Positions 10,376 to 19,315 of a stretch of DNA of 64,000 bases are shown here, piece after piece. Origin of the DNA: Debaryomyces hansenii CBS767 (Eukaryota; Ascomycota; Pichiomycetes; Serinales; Debaryomycetaceae); NCBI RefSeq assembly GCF_000006445.2, contig NC_006044.2, positions 1,240,001 to 1,304,000 on the forward strand, given 5' to 3'. The notes under the pieces were generated by a model. The model was not told where the DNA came from. It saw nothing but the letters and a program-made list of their open reading frames with translations, and made no database searches. Numbering within the stretch: the first letter of the stretch is position 1; each line of letters begins with the position of its first letter. The position numbers were made by a program, and so were the translations under genes.

Positions 10376-10762
10376 TCAATTGTAATTGTATCTGTCAGAT
10401 TGGTAGTCAAATGGTGGACGACTGTCTGGGTGCCACTCATTTTGGTTACCATAATGGTTGTCGTAGTTCAGCTCTGCGTAGCTTTGAGCATTACGTTTGG
10501 CTTCGTCTCTGTCTAAGTAGTCCAAACCTTTGGTCTCAAACAACTTGTCGACCTCAGCACCGGCAATACCCGCGATCATTTCTTTGGCAAACTTATGAGA
10601 TACTGGTTTTCCTTCTCTTCTTTGTCTGTCCTCAAAAACTTTTGCGGCTTCGAAGGACGCAGCACCTGCGACCAATTCATGAGAAAACTTTCCCTCATGT
10701 TGTTCACCATAGACCTGTTGGTGGTCTTGCTCGTAGTTGTTGTTGTGTCCAAATCCAAACAT
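10376..10762 (-). CDS. CipC-like stress/antibiotic-response protein (DUF3759)
   Basis: Small 128-residue soluble protein with the CipC/DUF3759 pattern: N-terminal Gly/Asn/His/Gln-rich segment, then FSHELVAGAASFEAAKVFED (about residues 26-45) and the repeat-like KFAKEMIAGIAGAEVDKLFE, and an aromatic polar tail. CipC of Aspergillus is induced by concanamycin and stress; its biochemical role is unknown. No signal peptide or membrane segment. Two STRE-like CCCCT elements stand about 110 bases upstream of the ATG, which fits a stress-induced gene. Overlapping frames on the other strand are shadows. Confidence 0.85.
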   Translation of the reverse strand: MFGFGHNNNYEQDHQQVYGEQHEGKFSHELVAGAASFEAAKVFEDRQRREGKPVSHKFAKEMIAGIAGAEVDKLFETKGLDYLDRDEAKRNAQSYAELNYDNHYGNQNEWHPDSRPPFDYQSDRYNYN

Positions 10763-11331
10763 TTTTATATTATTTTTTAATGTATATTTCTAATTAGTCT
10801 ACAATAAGATTAATTAGGGAGAATATTGGACTATTTATACCAACAGATTAGACATTGTTTAAAATATACACCCCTTCCCCTAAGTTAGTATAGCCCGTAT
10901 TCGTTGACGTGTTGATACGGAATTTAAACAATATGTGTCATCTAAAATAGAATATTATATCCTAATATTGCATAATTCTCTGGTGGGCTTATGAGAAACT
11001 GCGATAATTGTCTGCGAATTACATTCCACGCCAATAGTTGTCCAAAGGAGGAGAATCCAAGATGCTATGAAACGGAGGATCAATTTGGTCATCTTGACGT
11101 GTTGTGGCCATGCTCTGTAATACAGGAAATCACGACCCATGGCATAAATGAAGTAGTGAAAAACCATCACCAACCATGGTTATCTTGAGTCATATTATGT
11201 AATCATAGTTAATTAATTCTAATCTATACACGAGTCAGAAAATTTTCAGTATTCTTCCCATACAAACGGCCAAATAGAAGAAAGAGGTTGTTCAATTGAG
11301 CTTATTCACTAGTTAGAGACCACAAGATATC
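10763..11331. promoter_or_regulatory. Divergent promoter region CipC-like / ADE1
   Basis: About 570 bases between two divergent genes. Two short ATG-started frames exist (10991-11188 plus, 65 codons; 10955-11167 minus, 70 codons, with a hydrophobic stretch), but they overlap each other on opposite strands and match nothing I know, so I do not call them. The STRE pair lies at 10871-10881. Confidence 0.4.
10871..10881. promoter_or_regulatory. Paired STRE-like CCCCT elements upstream of the CipC-like gene
   Basis: The sequence CCCCTTCCCCT holds two tandem CCCCT stress-response elements (the Msn2/4-type core), about 110 bases upstream of the CipC-like start codon. Site identity is by consensus only. 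Confidence 0.45.
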
Positions 11332-12258
11332 ATGGATTCATTACACACCACAGAATTAGACGGAATTTTACCTTTAGTTTGTAAGGGAAAAGTTAGGGAT
11401 ATTTATCAAGTAGATGATGAAACCTTATTATTTGTTGCAACTGATAGGGTTTCAGCATACGATGTGATAATGGAAAACGGTATTTCATCAAAGGGAAAGA
11501 TTTTGACTAGAATTTCTGAATTCTGGTTTGAGTTCTTATCGAGCAGTATTCCAAACCATTTGGTATTGTCAAATAATGACGATGAGCATTTGTTCGCCAG
11601 ATTACCTGCTAAGTTATCTGAACCAAAATACAAACAACAAATAAGTGGTAGATCCTTATTGGTGAGAAAGTTAAAATTAATTCCATTAGAGGTTATTGTC
11701 AGAGGGTACATTACTGGTTCTGCCTGGAAGGAGTACAAGAATAAGAAGACGGTGCATGGTTTAAGTATTGATCAGGATGATTTACAAGAATCCCAAGAAT
11801 TTACCAAGCCAATTTTCACCCCATCAACCAAAGCCGAACAAGGAGAACATGATGAAAATATATCCCCAGAAAAAGCGGCCGAAATTGTTGGACAAGAATT
11901 GTGCGATAAATTGGAAGCAAAGGCCATTGAGTTATATTCAAAAGCCAAGGAATATGCTAAATCGAGAGGCATTATTATCGCAGATACTAAGTTCGAATTT
12001 GGCTTAGATAAGGACAACAATATTGTTTTGGTTGACGAGGTATTAACTCCTGATTCATCGAGATTCTGGAATGCCGCTAATTATCAAATTGGCAAATCCC
12101 AAGATTCTTATGATAAACAATTCTTAAGAGACTGGTTAACCGCAAATGGTTTAGCCGGTAAATTTGGCGTCGCAATGGATGAAAATATAATTGTTAAGTC
12201 AAAAGAAAAATATATTGAAGCTTATGAATCTTTGACCGGTGAGAAATGGTCTGAATAA
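11332..12258 (+). CDS. ADE1: SAICAR synthetase (phosphoribosylaminoimidazole-succinocarboxamide synthase)
   Basis: Joins CAIR and aspartate with ATP in purine biosynthesis. The 308-residue protein is the normal yeast length (306). Clear family blocks: LVCKGKVRDIYQVD near the N-terminus (ATP-binding glycine/lysine loop), ATDRVSAYDVIM, LEVIVRGYITGSAWKEY in the middle, and DTKFEFGLD followed by LVDEVLTPDSSRFW near residues 220-250. The ATG at 11332 is the first in frame. Confidence 0.98.
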   Translation: MDSLHTTELDGILPLVCKGKVRDIYQVDDETLLFVATDRVSAYDVIMENGISSKGKILTRISEFWFEFLSSSIPNHLVLSNNDDEHLFARLPAKLSEPKYKQQISGRSLLVRKLKLIPLEVIVRGYITGSAWKEYKNKKTVHGLSIDQDDLQESQEFTKPIFTPSTKAEQGEHDENISPEKAAEIVGQELCDKLEAKAIELYSKAKEYAKSRGIIIADTKFEFGLDKDNNIVLVDEVLTPDSSRFWNAANYQIGKSQDSYDKQFLRDWLTANGLAGKFGVAMDENIIVKSKEKYIEAYESLTGEKWSE

Positions 12259-12546
12259 TTCATTGACTTTTACCGATATTCTGTCGGAACCTAATTAATG
12301 GACTTATATATTTAAATTTTTATATAATTAATGCTAGATATGTTACAAATTCGTATCAAATTCACACAATGTTGTAAACTGATAATGCTAAACTACTTTC
12401 CTCTTGCAATCTTAGGACATAATATTCACCAGATGGTACAATATAGTACACCTCTGGTACATATTCAATTCTCATTCATTATCACCAAATTAGTGAAGAA
12501 TTGAGATCTACTAATGGTCACTTTATTACAATTAATTTGACAAATA

Positions 12547-14289
12547 TTAGTGCCTATTCTTTCTGATGTATAATTCCTCAAATTCAGGAATATTTCTCTT
12601 TTCTAAGCTTAGCCTCTCTAATTCATCAGTAACTCTTTTCTTATAGTTATTTCCCAGAAATCTGGTTGGTGATGACTTATATTGGTCAGAATAATATCCA
12701 TTGGAATCGTAATCGCTATTTTCGCTGTTTCTTGTTTTCAATGGAATTCGTCTCGTTAGTTGTGGTGACAATAATTTTGATTGGTCGTCTAATTGTAGCT
12801 CCTTGGGCCCTTTAGGCTTATTTGGCAGTACTACATGTTCATTAGGGGCAGCATAATGGTTAGCCAGGTACAAGGTATTCCTAGTTGTTGCTTTGCTTGG
12901 AGATGGTGAAGATAACGGATCAGATTTCTTCCTACTCAATTCTTGATAAGGTTGAGGTTGTTGATATTGTGGATGCTGGTGTTGATTTTGATGTTGATGC
13001 TGTTGTTGATGCTGTTGTAGATGCTGTTGTTGTTGCTGTTGTTGTTGCTGATGCTTTTGTTTACCTAAGATATCCTTTAGTCTTAGCTGAACTTCATGTT
13101 CAACTACCATTTTGAATTCCCTTTGATAACCAAGTCTGACTTCTTTTGCCTCCTGATCCATGGATTTTTTTCTCATCTCAAATTCCTCAATTAGCTCTTC
13201 TTCTAGTTGTTTTTTCTGTGAATTACATTTCTTTTGCATATTATTGTATTCATTTTCTAGATCTTCTCTTTGAGCAAATATTTTTCGTTCGATATTATTT
13301 AATAATGATTCCTTCTTTTTTAATTCGTCATTCTTAGTCAATAATTGCTTTTGAAACTCATTCAAATTTGTATTTATCTCTTTCAACTCCATTTCCTTCC
13401 TTAAGAATCTAATCGATAAAGTTTCTAGCAAATCATAACAAGATGGCCGCAACTCCGGATCCACTGTTATGCATTCTTTTATAATAGATCTAAGTTGCGA
13501 TGAATAAATACCTGGTAAGTCTGGAATTATCCCTTGCTTGATTTTACTTTGTAATTGTAAATGAGTTTTTGCTTGAAAGGGTGGTTGTAAAGTACAGAGT
13601 TCAAATAATACACATCCTAGTGACCAAATATCACACACGGGTGAGTATGGATTGTCCATTAATACTTCAGGAGACATGTAATAAGGTGTTCCCACATATG
13701 TTTTGGCAAAATCGTTCTGAGAAGTTAACATCTTGGCTAAACCAAAATCCCCTAATTTAATTGATTTACCGGAGTTCAACATAAAAATATTATCTGGTTT
13801 TATATCCCGATGAATAACGACTGTTTCTGAGTCTATGGTTGGTTCTTTATCATCAACTGGATTTGAAAATAGATTTACTTTCTTGGCATCGATCCCATAA
13901 TGACACCTGTGTAAGGCTAACAACGTCTGGACTAAAACCTGCCAAATAAACTCTTCTGGAACCATTTCTTTATTTTTTCTAAAATTTGAAATTACTTGTG
14001 CAAGGTCTCCTCCATCACAATATTCCATATATATATGTATGGACTTTTTTTGCATAATGTGGTCATGTCGGAAGTATTTAACAATATTTGGGTGATTTAG
14101 TTCTCTTAATATTCTTAATTCCGATATTAATTGGTTTCTTTCTTGATTATTCATTGAATTATATTCTATTTCCTTTCGAACAAATATTTCACCACTTGAT
14201 TTTTCTTGAACTTTTCTAACCGTTCCATACGATCCTTTTCCTATGACTTCTAATGCATCATATTCATTCGCTGCGGGACTAGATGACAT
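12547..14289 (-). CDS. KIN3: NIMA-related protein kinase (Kin3 type) with poly-Gln/His tail
   Basis: Ser/Thr kinase of the NIMA/Nek family. The kinase domain runs from about residue 10 to 290: glycine loop GKGSYGTV, ATP lysine K39, catalytic HRDIKPDN (H160-R161-D162), LGDFGLAK, and YYMSPE. An insertion at about residues 132-157 just before the catalytic loop is also seen in yeast Kin3. After the kinase domain comes a long coiled coil (about 300-400), then a Gln/His-rich low-complexity tract encoded at about 12955-13055, then a Ser/Pro-rich tail. At 580 residues it is longer than S. cerevisiae Kin3 (435). Role in mitosis and DNA-damage response is known for the family. Confidence 0.93.
   Translation of the reverse strand: MSSSPAANEYDALEVIGKGSYGTVRKVQEKSSGEIFVRKEIEYNSMNNQERNQLISELRILRELNHPNIVKYFRHDHIMQKKSIHIYMEYCDGGDLAQVISNFRKNKEMVPEEFIWQVLVQTLLALHRCHYGIDAKKVNLFSNPVDDKEPTIDSETVVIHRDIKPDNIFMLNSGKSIKLGDFGLAKMLTSQNDFAKTYVGTPYYMSPEVLMDNPYSPVCDIWSLGCVLFELCTLQPPFQAKTHLQLQSKIKQGIIPDLPGIYSSQLRSIIKECITVDPELRPSCYDLLETLSIRFLRKEMELKEINTNLNEFQKQLLTKNDELKKKESLLNNIERKIFAQREDLENEYNNMQKKCNSQKKQLEEELIEEFEMRKKSMDQEAKEVRLGYQREFKMVVEHEVQLRLKDILGKQKHQQQQQQQQQHLQQHQQQHQHQNQHQHPQYQQPQPYQELSRKKSDPLSSPSPSKATTRNTLYLANHYAAPNEHVVLPNKPKGPKELQLDDQSKLLSPQLTRRIPLKTRNSENSDYDSNGYYSDQYKSSPTRFLGNNYKKRVTDELERLSLEKRNIPEFEELYIRKNRH
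12955..13055 (-). repeat. CAA/CAG/CAT repeat coding Gln/His tract in KIN3
   Basis: Imperfect trinucleotide repeats (written TTG/CTG/ATG on the plus strand) encode an uninterrupted Q9 followed by mixed Q/H residues. Such tracts vary in length between strains; the plus-strand frame at 12885-13115 is the shadow of this repeat. Confidence 0.85.
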
Positions 14290-16217
14290 TCCAATTTATG
14301 TGATTCAAATGCTAATATGTATATATGTTGTAACTATTTCCTATTTTGATTTAATAACACACTTGATTATAAACAGTTTGCATTATCTTGATAAATAGCA
14401 CAACTTTGAAACTATTGACTAAATATTATGACACCGTTTTATCAATTGTAGCCAGATAGTAAAGCTTTTAGTTATCTACTGGATACTTTGTTTCTCTATT
14501 AATATCCCATTATTAAAATTCCATAGTACCTTGAATGCGATAAATTTATGTGCGGTGTTTACAAATTATCCCAATGAGGAAGAATCATATACTTGGGCAG
14601 TTTTTCTCTTACATTATAACAAAAGATGAAGAGTTTAAAGGAGAATGATCGAATAAGATAACAATTCTGGGGTACGCTTGGGTATAGGCGCTTATTCAAG
14701 GTTGAGAAATTATTTTTCTGGTTTCCATTCCAACCTTACCCCATATGTCCGTGAGTAGTATAGCAAAATGCAACTTATGCGGATGCAATATCATCTAAGA
14801 TAATTTCTTAATGACATTTAAAACACGGAAGTAAACCTAATCTAGTTTTTATGATCATATTTGGGTAATATAATGAATTGGAGGTGTCCAATTGATAAGA
14901 CTTCCATATCTAGTAACATATATAATATTAGCCTCAAATGTGTTGCTAGACTACTTGTCAACGAGGTATGTAAAATGATTACCCCAATTAAAGTAGTAAA
15001 TGGTCACTTTAGACTAAATGATTATATATTAGGCTATAATTGATAAGCCAGTAGAAAAATAAGGTGTTTTTCCTCTATGTATAGTTTGCAAAAGCATTTG
15101 CCTATTAAATTCAAAAAAAAAAAAAATGAATCAAGAATATACCCTGAAAATTCAATTTATGAAACTTGTATGGAACAACTCTATCCAATAGCCAACTCTA
15201 CTAGGACTTACTATTTTTATCTAATTTTAGCTTCTGTAATTCATAACATATAAATAAAAAGTGATTAATATGAATAAGCCTCGAAAGTCAATCAATTAGA
15301 TGATACTACAATATTTCTCATTATCAATAACGGATGTATTGTAGCATTTGGCTTAATTGGATTATTATATTTTACATATAGTAAGGAGTGTTAATTATTT
15401 CGTAAAATTTCACATCTTTTTCAAATTATTGCGAATTTCAAAAGCTGAGAGAAATCTAACGCTTTTTTAACATAAAGTTTAAACTAGACTAAATTAGAAA
15501 TGATTACCATCTACATAATGACAAAGTTACTTGAAAAAATTACGAATCGTTGGTATGGAAAATAGTTTAACTTTTCTGTAGTTTGCAGTGACACTATGCG
15601 TTCAGGGTTTACCTAGATATCAGCGTTCCAAAGTAAAAAATGTAGCACATACTAAACGACCTAAATATGAATAATGGAAGTTTCATACAGAGGTCATATG
15701 CTAAATTCTTTGCCCTACAAGATCACTCTGGGAGTTTTAGTAAATCCTTCAACGCATATTTTATCCAACATAAATTTTCATTTACTGCATGATTAAATTG
15801 CTGAAAACCTTTGTTTTACCTGTTCAGAAAATAATACTTTCTTTCTGTCATTTTCGACTAGTTGATTGCCTAAAGGACATATTACTTGTTTTTATTACAA
15901 TTGTAGGTCAGATTTAGAAATGCTTGCAACATGGTGTCACGATGTATGACATATGTTAATGATTTGAGTCTTCACGCCAAAATTTCTGTAACTAACTTTA
16001 TGACTTTATACAAGCCGTAAGATAAATCCAACTATAAGGATATCTTAAAATAGAATATAACCCCAGAATTTGTTAAGCCATTACATTATTAGTAGACTAT
16101 TGTATAGAAACAATAGTCTGCACATAACTGATGACATTGGAAGCAAAGAAATTTAGATAAATAGCCACATCTAATTCTCGTTTTCACAAGCTTATTAGGT
16201 GGGTATTTATCTTTAAA
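14290..16217. other. Long gene-free region between KIN3 and the Ada-like regulator
   Basis: About 1.9 kb with no supported gene. It is strongly AT-rich, with an A-run of about 14 at 15113-15126. The longest open frame (14861-15043) starts with TTG and looks random. The divergent promoters of KIN3 and the Ada-like gene lie at its ends; a perfect 9-bp inverted repeat at 16094-16119 is listed separately. A non-coding RNA gene cannot be excluded by eye. Confidence 0.4.
16094..16119. promoter_or_regulatory. Perfect inverted repeat upstream of the Ada-like regulator (possible operator)
   Basis: AGACTATTG and CAATAGTCT form perfect 9-bp arms around an 8-base spacer, ending about 98 bases before the ATG at 16218. 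The position suits a binding site for a dimeric regulator or a promoter hairpin. That the Ada-like protein itself binds here is inference. Confidence 0.4.
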
Positions 16218-16979
16218 ATGAGTAAAAAATACCCAACGTATGAGTCTAAACTCAGTGCATTAATGGAAAGAAACCCTGATGCCGAAGGAGAATTTATATA
16301 TTGCGTTTTATCTACCTCGATATGTTGCAGGCCGACTTGTTCATCGAGGTTGCCATTGAAGAAAAATATAATTTTTTGTGATAACGTACAAGAAGCAATC
16401 GAGAAAAGGTTTCGACCATGCAAAAGATGTAGACCACATATATTGATCGGATGGAACAAGGCTAGGGAGAATATTAAGAAGGCTTGTTCGATAATAATGA
16501 AAATGGCCACATCTAAAACGAAATTGGATGTGGACACATTAGCGTTTGATTTACGTCTGTCAAAATGGCATTTCTGTAGGACTTTCAAAAATTATACGGG
16601 ATATACACCTAAAAAGTACTATAAGGAATGTATTCAAGGCTCAAATCCGTTGATTTTTAAACCATTGCCTTTGATACTAACCAAAAGGAATTTACAAAAG
16701 CAGAGGGTACTATCTAGGACAATCTTTCCAGAGAGAGTAAGTGAAAATAAGAAGAGTTTTGGTGAAATTATTTCGAACTATAGCAATGAATATCCCGCAT
16801 CCATGACAGGAAGTGTAGTAAATATACCTCAATACGATAACTGCCTAGAAATGTTTGAATGTTTGGAGGAGGATATTCAATTGAATACATTGGACAGTCT
16901 CCTCGAAAATTCTTCAGCAAGCGCCGACGGAGATACTTCGTTTATTAGCAATGAATTATTGGATTATATGAATATTTAG
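16218..16979 (+). CDS. Ada-like methylation-response regulator: Ada metal-binding domain, AraC-type HTH, acidic tail
   Basis: Residues about 9-75 match the N-terminal domain of bacterial Ada, which takes methyl groups from DNA methylphosphotriesters: the zinc-binding cysteines correspond to C37, C41, C68 and C71, in ICCRPTC and the diagnostic RFRPCKRCRP. Residues about 100-142 carry one AraC-type helix-turn-helix (LAFDLRLSKWHFCRTFKNYT followed by GYTPKKYYKE). The second AraC helix-turn-helix and the C-terminal methyltransferase domain of bacterial Ada are absent. Instead there is a basic linker and, from about 205, an acidic tail with hydrophobic residues (LEMFECLEEDIQ ... ISNELLDYMNI) that looks like a eukaryotic activation domain. 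An Ada-type methyltransferase is encoded at 3.3 kb. Role as activator of alkylation repair genes is inference. Confidence 0.88.
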   Translation: MSKKYPTYESKLSALMERNPDAEGEFIYCVLSTSICCRPTCSSRLPLKKNIIFCDNVQEAIEKRFRPCKRCRPHILIGWNKARENIKKACSIIMKMATSKTKLDVDTLAFDLRLSKWHFCRTFKNYTGYTPKKYYKECIQGSNPLIFKPLPLILTKRNLQKQRVLSRTIFPERVSENKKSFGEIISNYSNEYPASMTGSVVNIPQYDNCLEMFECLEEDIQLNTLDSLLENSSASADGDTSFISNELLDYMNI

Positions 16980-17156
16980 GTTCTTAAATCATAAAAAATA
17001 TCGTCATACATATATTGCTCACACTAAAATAGTCTTAATACTATAACAAGTGATTCAAATTATATACTTGTGGACTCTGTAACTACGGAATGGGTTAAAA
17101 AAAGGAGTATAATATATTCAATATACTAAAAATAACTAAAAGATTTTTAAATTAGA

Positions 17157-17906
17157 TTAGAAGTAAAAAGCAGCAAAAGAAATTGCGGAAAGAGCAATTA
17201 AAGCTGGGCCCGGAACGTTGAAAACAGCGGAGTTTTCTTGAGCTTCAACTTCTGGAGCATCAGTAGCAGAAGCGGATTCAACTGGAGCAGAAGCAGATTC
17301 AGCAGGAGCAGAAGTTTCAGCTGGAGCAGAGGTTTCAACAGGAGCAGAAGTTTCTGGGGCAGAAGTTTCAGCAGGAGCAGAGGTTTCAGCAGGAGCAGAG
17401 GTTTCAGCAGGAGCAGAGGTTTCAGCAGGGGCAGAGGTTTCAGCAGCAGAAGTTTCAGCAGCAGAAGTTTCCGCAGCAGAAGAGGAAGCGTCTTCAGTGG
17501 CAGTGGCTTCGGCAGCAGAAGATAAAGCAGCCGAGTCACTGGCTGGGATGTACCAGTATGGGCTTGGAACACCAGCACTGGAACAGATAGAGGTAGCTAA
17601 GCCAGCAGCATCAGAAACATCGCTACCCTTACAGCTTTCAGCAATACATTCAGCAACTGGAGCACCCCAGTTGGACATAACACAAAGACAACCGGGATCC
17701 CAGTATGGACATGGGGTGCTGTCAGTGTCTTCTTCGACACAAGACTTGGCACATTCTGGAAGCTGACCGTAAATTGGGTCAGCGAAACCATTGATCGTAG
17801 CAGTATGAGCAACAGATGGGTAGGTTGCGTAGTTAGCAGCCTTAGCCGATGAGGCGTAAAAGGAAACGATGGCAGCAGCGGTGGCCAATAAGTTAGCGGA
17901 AATCAT
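17157..17906 (-). CDS. RBT5: GPI-anchored CFEM protein, Rbt5-like heme receptor
   Basis: Cell-wall/membrane heme-binding protein. It has a signal peptide (about residues 1-23), a CFEM domain with all eight cysteines (52, 56, 66, 73, 75, 87, 92, 108) and the aspartate of the WDPGCLC motif (D70), which is the axial heme-iron ligand in characterised Candida CFEM proteins. A low-complexity region of repeated AETSAP-type hexapeptides follows, then a hydrophobic C-terminal GPI signal. Length 249. Next to it lie a second CFEM gene and a ferric-reductase-like gene, the order FRP1-PGA7-RBT5 known from C. albicans. Symbol assigned by position and long repeat stalk, so moderate. Other-strand and shifted frames at 17198-17578 are repeat shadows. 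Confidence 0.9.
   Translation of the reverse strand: MISANLLATAAAIVSFYASSAKAANYATYPSVAHTATINGFADPIYGQLPECAKSCVEEDTDSTPCPYWDPGCLCVMSNWGAPVAECIAESCKGSDVSDAAGLATSICSSAGVPSPYWYIPASDSAALSSAAEATATEDASSSAAETSAAETSAAETSAPAETSAPAETSAPAETSAPAETSAPETSAPVETSAPAETSAPAESASAPVESASATDAPEVEAQENSAVFNVPGPALIALSAISFAAFYF
17286..17482 (-). repeat. Hexapeptide-coding tandem repeats in the CFEM stalk
   Basis: Tandem 15-18 base units encode AETSA and AETSAP repeats between the CFEM domain and the GPI signal. The stalk probably lifts the heme-binding domain in the wall. Copy number is likely variable. Confidence 0.85.
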
Positions 17907-18114
17907 ATTTTTAGAAAGCGAATGGAATTTGTTTCTTAGTTAATTCAAAGAAAGATTTAATTTACAAGAGGCCGGAAAATATACTCTTATATAGTTTCGG
18001 AAGAACATTTCAAAAACAAATGCTAAGAAATTTTAGCAAAGGTAGAACGCCAATGAATGGTAGGCATTCACTGACTCTCGTAAATGACTTCCCGCCTACG
18101 GTCTTACCTGATGA

Positions 18115-18123
18115 ATCAGATAA
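18115..18123 (+). promoter_or_regulatory. ATCAGATAA, iron-type GATA site
   Basis: Exact match to ATCWGATAA, the consensus of fungal iron-responsive GATA repressors (Fep1, SreA, Urbs1, Sfu1 group). It lies about 210 bases upstream of the Rbt5-like start. Confidence 0.5.
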
Positions 18124-18311
18124 TCATAACAATGCAAAAATACTGCATGTAATACTTCTATGCATGTCGGTGTTCCTTTTTGAAATCGGATGCACAATCT
18201 TTCATGCGGTCCGGAACTCTCAAGTATAAGGTTCAAAAGTTGCATTTTACTTCTATGATTGGTCAATACATATAGACACATGAAGTATAACGCATCTGTG
18301 ACTAGGAAAGA

Positions 18312-18438
18312 CGGACATATCGGTGGTTAGTGAACCTATATGCTGCATAGTTCATAAGCAAACCACGCCGGACATATCGGTGAGACCATCTAGAGGTGGC
18401 ATAAGGTTCTACCAGGGACGAATCGGACATATCGCTGG
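18312..18438 (+). repeat. Three direct copies of CGGACATATCG in the CFEM promoter
   Basis: The 11-base core CGGACATATCG occurs at 18312, 18369 and 18424; the first two copies extend to CGGACATATCGGTG. Spacing is 57 and 55 bases. The first two copies have CGG triplets separated by six bases, the form of a Zn2Cys6 factor target. The iron regulator Sef1 is a Zn2Cys6 protein, but the link is inference. Confidence 0.6.
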
Positions 18439-18730
18439 ATATAAATAATTTGAAGCCCCCCAGTAATGTCTTGGAAACCACCCGATACGTAAACCCTTCA
18501 ATCATATAATCGTGTGGAATTATGTCGTTGTCATGCTGCTTGAAGAGAGCCGAAAATTATAGTTCAAAGGTGCTTAGACGTAATAGTTGGCTTGAACGGG
18601 ATTTGGGGCCTAGACAATGCTTGAAATACGAGAAGATAAAATGCTACGGGCTCGTTTAGCTAGTCGAATAATTTGTACTGTAGATTGGAGTCAGGTTTTC
18701 ACACCATTGAGTAGCATATATAATTGAAAT

Positions 18731-19315
18731 CTATAAAACAAGCGAGAATATGAACATGAAGAAAGCGACAGATGGAAGGTCGTAGCTGGCCATCATAACG
18801 GCATTATTACCGGTAGAGCTAGCACTGGAGGAAGATCCCAAGGAGGAGCTCGAACTTGAAGTCGAGCTAGAACCAGAACCAGAAGTCAATTCAGCGTTGC
18901 TTGAAGCAGTCGAGGACGAGGACTTTTCCTTGTTACCGGCAGCAGAACTGAGTGCTGTGGATAAAGATGCTGGCATTAACCATTGGTTGGCGCCAACACT
19001 CGAGCACAACGAAACGGCCAAACTCGTAGCACTGGCGACTTCCTTACCTTCACACTTAGACACGAAACATTCAGCAACTTGACCTGCCCACTGTGGCATA
19101 ACACAGAAACATCCAGTGTCCCAGTATGGACATGGTGTGTTATCGGTGTCTATATCAACACAGTCCTGGGCACAATCTGGCAATTTGGTGTATATTGGAT
19201 CAGCGAATCCATTGATACTGGCAGTTTTTGGAACTGATGGATAAGTGGCCCAGTTACTAGCGGAGACAAGTGAAATAATACTGGCAAATACTAAAATCAA
19301 ACACGAGGATTGCAT
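18731..19315 (-). CDS. PGA7: GPI-anchored CFEM protein, Pga7-like
   Basis: Second heme-binding CFEM protein, clearly paralogous to its neighbour (shared ANYATYPSV/SNWATYPSV and INGFADPIY blocks). Signal peptide about residues 1-19; eight CFEM cysteines at 48, 52, 62, 69, 71, 83, 88 and 104; heme-ligand aspartate D66 in YWDTGCFC. A short Ser-rich stalk and a hydrophobic GPI signal follow; total 194 residues. The shorter stalk and place beside the ferric-reductase-like gene, with divergent promoters, match C. albicans PGA7 beside FRP1. In C. albicans Pga7 receives heme from Rbt5-type proteins at the membrane. Confidence 0.9.
   Translation of the reverse strand: MQSSCLILVFASIISLVSASNWATYPSVPKTASINGFADPIYTKLPDCAQDCVDIDTDNTPCPYWDTGCFCVMPQWAGQVAECFVSKCEGKEVASATSLAVSLCSSVGANQWLMPASLSTALSSAAGNKEKSSSSTASSNAELTSGSGSSSTSSSSSSLGSSSSASSTGNNAVMMASYDLPSVAFFMFIFSLVL

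Larger units (their letters stand above)
17907..18730. promoter_or_regulatory. Promoter region of the first CFEM gene
   Basis: About 820 bases between the two minus-strand CFEM genes, longer than needed for a simple promoter. It carries an iron-GATA-type site at 18115-18123 and three direct copies of a CGG-type element at 18312-18438, both listed separately. Short open frames here (18020-18229, 18096-18281) look like chance. Confidence 0.5.

Noticed and set aside
10955..11188. Two overlapping short ATG-started frames between the CipC-like gene and ADE1
   Set aside because: They overlap on opposite strands in a promoter region, and neither resembles a known small protein.
12885..13115. 76-codon plus-strand frame rich in Val/Asp/Ala
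   Set aside because: Shadow of the Gln/His repeat of the KIN3 gene.
17286..17482. Regular repeats that could suggest a CRISPR array
   Set aside because: Units are contiguous, have no unique spacers, lie in a coding sequence, and this is a eukaryote.
17198..17578. Several long open frames in other phases over the CFEM stalk
   Set aside because: All derive from the in-phase tandem repeats (Leu/Pro, Arg/Ser and Ala frames); only the CFEM frame has signal peptide, cysteines and GPI signal.
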